From Flavobacterium sp. 9AF (GTDB taxonomy: Bacteria > Bacteroidota > Bacteroidia > Flavobacteriales > Flavobacteriaceae): a DNA stretch of 64,000 nucleotides. The stretch's first letter is position 1. Each line of letters begins with the position of its first letter. A program made the translations under genes and the position numbers. Positions 60,885 through 64,000 of this stretch are shown here, in pieces. The notes beneath the pieces were generated by a model. It was not told where the DNA came from and made no database searches. It saw nothing but the letters and a program-made list of their open reading frames with translations. The DNA is taken from positions 1 through 64,000 of the forward strand of contig NZ_LR733561.1 in the NCBI RefSeq assembly GCF_902506265.1, written 5' to 3'.

Positions 60885-62912
60885 ATGGCAAATGTAACAC
60901 CTCTTGGCTACCCTCATGCGGGAGCAGGAACAGTAGAAATTTTATTAGAAAACGAAGATGGAGTAGATTACACACTACTCTTTTCGCCAGATCCACATAA
61001 TAATGAACTAAGAGCCGCTAATAAAGCAATGCAATTTTATTATTATCCAAAAGCACCTCGTTTAGCTAAGGAACCTGTTAAAGATGGAAAATATAAATTT
61101 TCAATGCAAATATTCAAATCTGAGGGAGATTCATCAACGGTGATTGGTGCTGAAGGTTTAGAAGAAGAAGCAGGAGGATTTACAACATTAACCTCAACCA
61201 TTGATGTTCCAGAACAAGTATTGAAAAAAGCGATTGATAAGCTTAAAGAAAAATTACATACAGAATACAGAAATCAAAGACAATCCAAATTATTTGGTTT
61301 ATTCTCTTTCACAAAAGGAGTTGATAGAGATTTTAATGAAACCAATGTCAGACCAATTCAATTAACTGAGAACAAAATATCCATGCACATCATTGGAAAA
61401 GATGATGAAAACTTACCTTTTGATGGACAAAATCCTTGGTCTTTCAATGTACAAGGTGATGGAAACGGAACAACATTTGGACTTGGTGAAAATGCTTTTT
61501 CAGTATTGATGGGAAGAAATAGTGCTTCTCTTGTAAAATCTTCTTTAGAAAACGGAAATAATAATTTAGTTGTTCAGAATGCTATTAAATATAAAGGATT
61601 CTTACCAACAACCATTATAAAAACCACTATTGATGTTAAAAGAGTTCACTCTTATTTTTCTGCAAAAGCAAATTTAAATGTAGGCGTTTGGGCTAGTTTG
61701 AAATGGGAACACGAATATGAAAAAATTAAAACAGAAGGCGGTATCATTAGTGAAATCTTTACCGATGAGCAGTTTTCAAATGAAGAAAGAAAAAGATACG
61801 AACAAGAATTACTAACGAAACAAAGAGAGTTTGCTTTTCAAATCTTACAAAAAGAAATATTTGACAAACCTGAGAAACAATTTACACCAGCAGAAACACC
61901 AAGTAATTCATTAGGTTTATTTAGTATTTTCACAGGAGGAATAAGTGTAGGTGTAAGTCTAAAATCGGGTAAACAAATTAGAGAACTGAAATTTGAGGAC
62001 GAAATTAGATTTACAGCAGTAAATGTAATGGAAAGTACAATAAGTGGCAATCTAACACCTCTTACAACTAAATCTGGTGATGCAGCAAAAGAAGACTTAA
62101 AAAAATACATTACTGAAGTTCGACTTGATGAAGATTTCCAAAAAGTTCAAGTAATAGCTGCCTTAAACGGTGGTTTAATTAAACTAGATAAAGATGGAGA
62201 CATTGCCAACGATAGTCCGGTTAGTGCTGTTTCTTTAGAAGTAGGCTATCCTGATTCGAAAGGCAATATTGTTTGGAAAAGTTCAGGAAGAATGATTGCT
62301 CCAGAAGGAAATCCTTATGTAAAAACCACTTCAAAATCAGGTAAAGAAATAGATGCTATTTTCCCAGCCACTTGGATGGATAAAACCAAAGAAAAAAATG
62401 CCTTTGTATTTGATTTTGTAAAAAATAGTACTCCAGGAAAAATCAAAATACGTCAAAATGTGATGTATGAAAAAGACAAAAGAATTAAACTAAAAGATAC
62501 GGTCAACGAATATGAATTTGATGGTACCAAAGTTTTTGTACCTCTTCCTATTCAAAACATGATCAATTATACCTTATCAACCGAAGAGTTATTTGAATGT
62601 GATACTCTTGAAGTAACTCTAAAAGTAGATAAAATGGCTACTAAAAAATTCAAGTTTACTGCTGATAATTTTGAAGATATGATTCCGTACCGTGCTTGGT
62701 ATGAAGCTGATTATAATATTAAACCTACAAAGTATAAAATAAAATATACTTGCAAAGGAAAAATTGGATCAAAATCTAAAAAAGTATCGGTTTCTACACC
62801 TTTCATTGAATTAGACTATCAAGAAGGAGATGTATTATTTGAAATTCCAGCTGGAACTGATGCTCAAAATAAAGATATTGAGAAAATCAGAGCAACCTTT
62901 ATGGAAGAATAA
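60885..62912 (+). CDS. Large protein of unknown function with duplicated domain
   Basis: A 675-residue protein without signal or membrane segments; no family is recognised. It starts with a beta-rich region (GTVEILLENEDGVDYTLLF), has helical charged parts near 105-130 and 290-330, and ends with beta-sandwich-like repeats. Residues about 405-560 match the whole of the 144-residue protein encoded next, for example KEIDAIFPATWMDKT and NAFVFDFVKN. It follows the chagasin gene by 56 bases. It could be a structural or binding partner of the protease pair. Confidence 0.78.
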   Translation: MANVTPLGYPHAGAGTVEILLENEDGVDYTLLFSPDPHNNELRAANKAMQFYYYPKAPRLAKEPVKDGKYKFSMQIFKSEGDSSTVIGAEGLEEEAGGFTTLTSTIDVPEQVLKKAIDKLKEKLHTEYRNQRQSKLFGLFSFTKGVDRDFNETNVRPIQLTENKISMHIIGKDDENLPFDGQNPWSFNVQGDGNGTTFGLGENAFSVLMGRNSASLVKSSLENGNNNLVVQNAIKYKGFLPTTIIKTTIDVKRVHSYFSAKANLNVGVWASLKWEHEYEKIKTEGGIISEIFTDEQFSNEERKRYEQELLTKQREFAFQILQKEIFDKPEKQFTPAETPSNSLGLFSIFTGGISVGVSLKSGKQIRELKFEDEIRFTAVNVMESTISGNLTPLTTKSGDAAKEDLKKYITEVRLDEDFQKVQVIAALNGGLIKLDKDGDIANDSPVSAVSLEVGYPDSKGNIVWKSSGRMIAPEGNPYVKTTSKSGKEIDAIFPATWMDKTKEKNAFVFDFVKNSTPGKIKIRQNVMYEKDKRIKLKDTVNEYEFDGTKVFVPLPIQNMINYTLSTEELFECDTLEVTLKVDKMATKKFKFTADNFEDMIPYRAWYEADYNIKPTKYKIKYTCKGKIGSKSKKVSVSTPFIELDYQEGDVLFEIPAGTDAQNKDIEKIRATFMEE

Positions 62913-62922
62913 AAAAACTTAC

Positions 62923-62949
62923 AAAAGGGGAAAGTTTTTCCCCTTTTTT
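62923..62949 (+). terminator. Possible intrinsic terminator in the island
   Basis: AAAAGGGGAAA and TTTTCCCTTTTTT can pair around GT with one bulged G, followed by T-rich sequence. It lies 11 bases after the stop codon of the 675-residue protein and just before the next start, so it may reduce expression of the following genes. Confidence 0.5.
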
Positions 62950-62961
62950 AATATAAAAACC

Positions 62962-63396
62962 ATGGAAACCAATTCTCCTTTCAAAAAAATTCAAGTAATT
63001 ATTTCTTTAAAAGAAATGAATAACGATATCCGTTCCGTAAATATAATAGCTGTAGAAGTTGGTTTTCCCAATTCATCTGGAGCCTATATTTGGAAAAGTT
63101 CAAGTCGATTATGGAATACCAAAAACCAAACTTTTCTTAAAACAAAGAATAGAAATGGAAATGAAATAGATGCACTTGTACCTAGTACATGGAATGATAT
63201 GACCGACTCTACTAATGCTTTTGTTTTTGATTTCGTAAAAAATGAAAAACCAAGTATCCTAAAAATTAGAACACAAATACTCACCACTATAAACACAAAT
63301 GAAGTAAAAGAATATGAGGTTTTGGAAACCGCTAAAACATTTTCAACTTCCTTTCTAAACGTTACAATAGCTGAAAAAGTTATTGGTATAGATTAA
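62962..63396 (+). CDS. Stand-alone copy of the duplicated domain
   Basis: A 144-residue protein starting at the ATG at 62962 (METNSPFKK); the longer frame from 62830 has no ATG before this and overlaps the previous gene. It is homologous to residues about 405-560 of the 675-residue protein: VGFPNSSGAYIWKSSSRLW against VGYPDSKGNIVWKSSGRMI, and EIDALVPSTWNDMT against EIDAIFPATWMDKT. It has no signal peptide. The pair looks like a gene duplication of one beta domain. No function is known. Confidence 0.8.
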   Translation: METNSPFKKIQVIISLKEMNNDIRSVNIIAVEVGFPNSSGAYIWKSSSRLWNTKNQTFLKTKNRNGNEIDALVPSTWNDMTDSTNAFVFDFVKNEKPSILKIRTQILTTINTNEVKEYEVLETAKTFSTSFLNVTIAEKVIGID

Positions 63397-63415
63397 CAAT
63401 GCTAAAATTAAAATT

Positions 63416-64000
63416 ATGCCAACCGAAAAAACATTAAAATTACAAGGAACAAAACTAGTTCCTGTAAATCGATTCAACTTACAAGCTTCAAAACCAAGCA
63501 CTTCATTCAAGAATACTAAAGCTACAAATTTTACAGTTATTGAACATCCTGTTATTTCTTCTATACATATTAAACCTGTATTTATTAATGTTTTCGCTCA
63601 AAAGGAATATTATCCGCTTATTGAAGACCATCAAAAAATCAATGAAACCTCAACTTTTAAAGATTATACAAATCCCAAAATAATACTATCTTTCCCAGAA
63701 GTAGAAGTCTTACCTAATAACAATACGCTTTTCTATTATGAAAATATTTTAGACAGCGCTGGACAAAATAAAGGACTTGCCGGAAAAATAACACTGAAAT
63801 ATACAGAAAAAAACAAAGTCGTTTCTGCCACTCAACAAAACATTACACTTAGTTTAAAAGAAGTCATTCTAAACTTAAAAGTAACTGGGCAAACTGTTAA
63901 AATAAATGGTGTTGTAGACACTGCTAAAAAAGAAATTACTTTCCACCTTAAAAATGAAGCAGTTAAAATTGCGTTCCAAAATTTAACTACTAACATCAAT
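63416..64000 (+). CDS. Partial protein of unknown function at the right edge
   Basis: An open frame of at least 195 codons starting at the ATG at 63416 (MPTEKTLKLQ) and running off the window without a stop. It has a basic N-terminus and beta-rich remainder (KITLKYTEKNKVVSATQQNI and TLSLKEVILNLKV). No signal peptide, no recognised family. It lies 19 bases after the previous gene on the same strand and belongs to the protease-inhibitor island. Confidence 0.75.
   Translation, partial: MPTEKTLKLQGTKLVPVNRFNLQASKPSTSFKNTKATNFTVIEHPVISSIHIKPVFINVFAQKEYYPLIEDHQKINETSTFKDYTNPKIILSFPEVEVLPNNNTLFYYENILDSAGQNKGLAGKITLKYTEKNKVVSATQQNITLSLKEVILNLKVTGQTVKINGVVDTAKKEITFHLKNEAVKIAFQNLTTNIN

Overview
The window looks like a chromosomal segment of a Flavobacteriaceae bacterium (Flavobacterium-like). 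The evidence is very AT-rich DNA, -7 promoter boxes of the Bacteroidetes TAnnTTTG type, a type IX secretion C-terminal domain, a complete Bat aerotolerance operon, NHL-propeller, GH92 and CarboxypepD-type surface proteins, and flavobacterial dispersed repeats in several gaps. I see no rRNA, tRNA, insertion sequence, integrase or CRISPR array. One gene runs off the right edge.

Layout. 0.1-5.5 kb is a plus-strand housekeeping run: ArsC-like protein, EamA transporter, YicC, Gmk, NadD and a membrane protein. 5.6-23.2 kb is a minus-strand run of about 22 genes on NAD and ADP-ribose. It begins with an NrtR-type Nudix regulator and a PRPP-synthetase-like enzyme. It continues with two DraG-type ADP-ribosylglycohydrolases, a PARG-like macrodomain, two NADAR proteins, a 2OG-Fe(II) oxygenase, a sirtuin, an RNase Z-like hydrolase, three further macrodomains, DUF4291, the RNA 2'-phosphotransferase KptA, a metallophosphatase, a VWA protein, a short divergent PurA homologue and a Nampt. 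23.4-33.6 kb holds a transglutaminase-like protein, an Rrf2 regulator, a LysR / DJ-1 / YqhD-like carbonyl-stress module, an NHL-repeat protein, GpsA and TerC. 33.8-41.8 kb holds GH92, PheS, a transporter and CvpA. 41.8-50.8 kb is the MoxR-DUF58-Bat operon.

52-57.3 kb holds an AlbA_2 protein, a response regulator, a periplasmic TPR sensor kinase, a small membrane peptide and four tandem paralogous micro-lipoproteins of 53-57 residues. 57.4-59.3 kb has a perfect 20-bp hairpin, a paralogue of the metallophosphatase of the NAD cluster, a beta-barrel-like protein and PhnA. 59.5-64 kb is a papain-like protease, a chagasin-type inhibitor of that protease class and a set of unknown proteins sharing a duplicated domain.

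How the genes work together. In the NAD cluster, Nampt, the PRPP-synthetase-like enzyme and perhaps the nearby NadD would rebuild NAD. Macrodomain, DraG, PARG and NADAR proteins would strip ADP-ribose from proteins or nucleic acids, and KptA would remove RNA 2'-phosphates while consuming NAD. Three candidate NrtR operators share the form GTGT-N7-AC(A/G)C. The two that sit on promoters do so in the same register over the -7 box, which suggests the regulator controls itself and the cluster.

The most promising candidates for something undescribed are three: the micro-lipoprotein array in front of a TPR sensor kinase, the exact composition and operator arrangement of the NAD / ADP-ribose operon, and the protease-inhibitor island at the right edge. 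All functions are read from sequence motifs; no database search was run.
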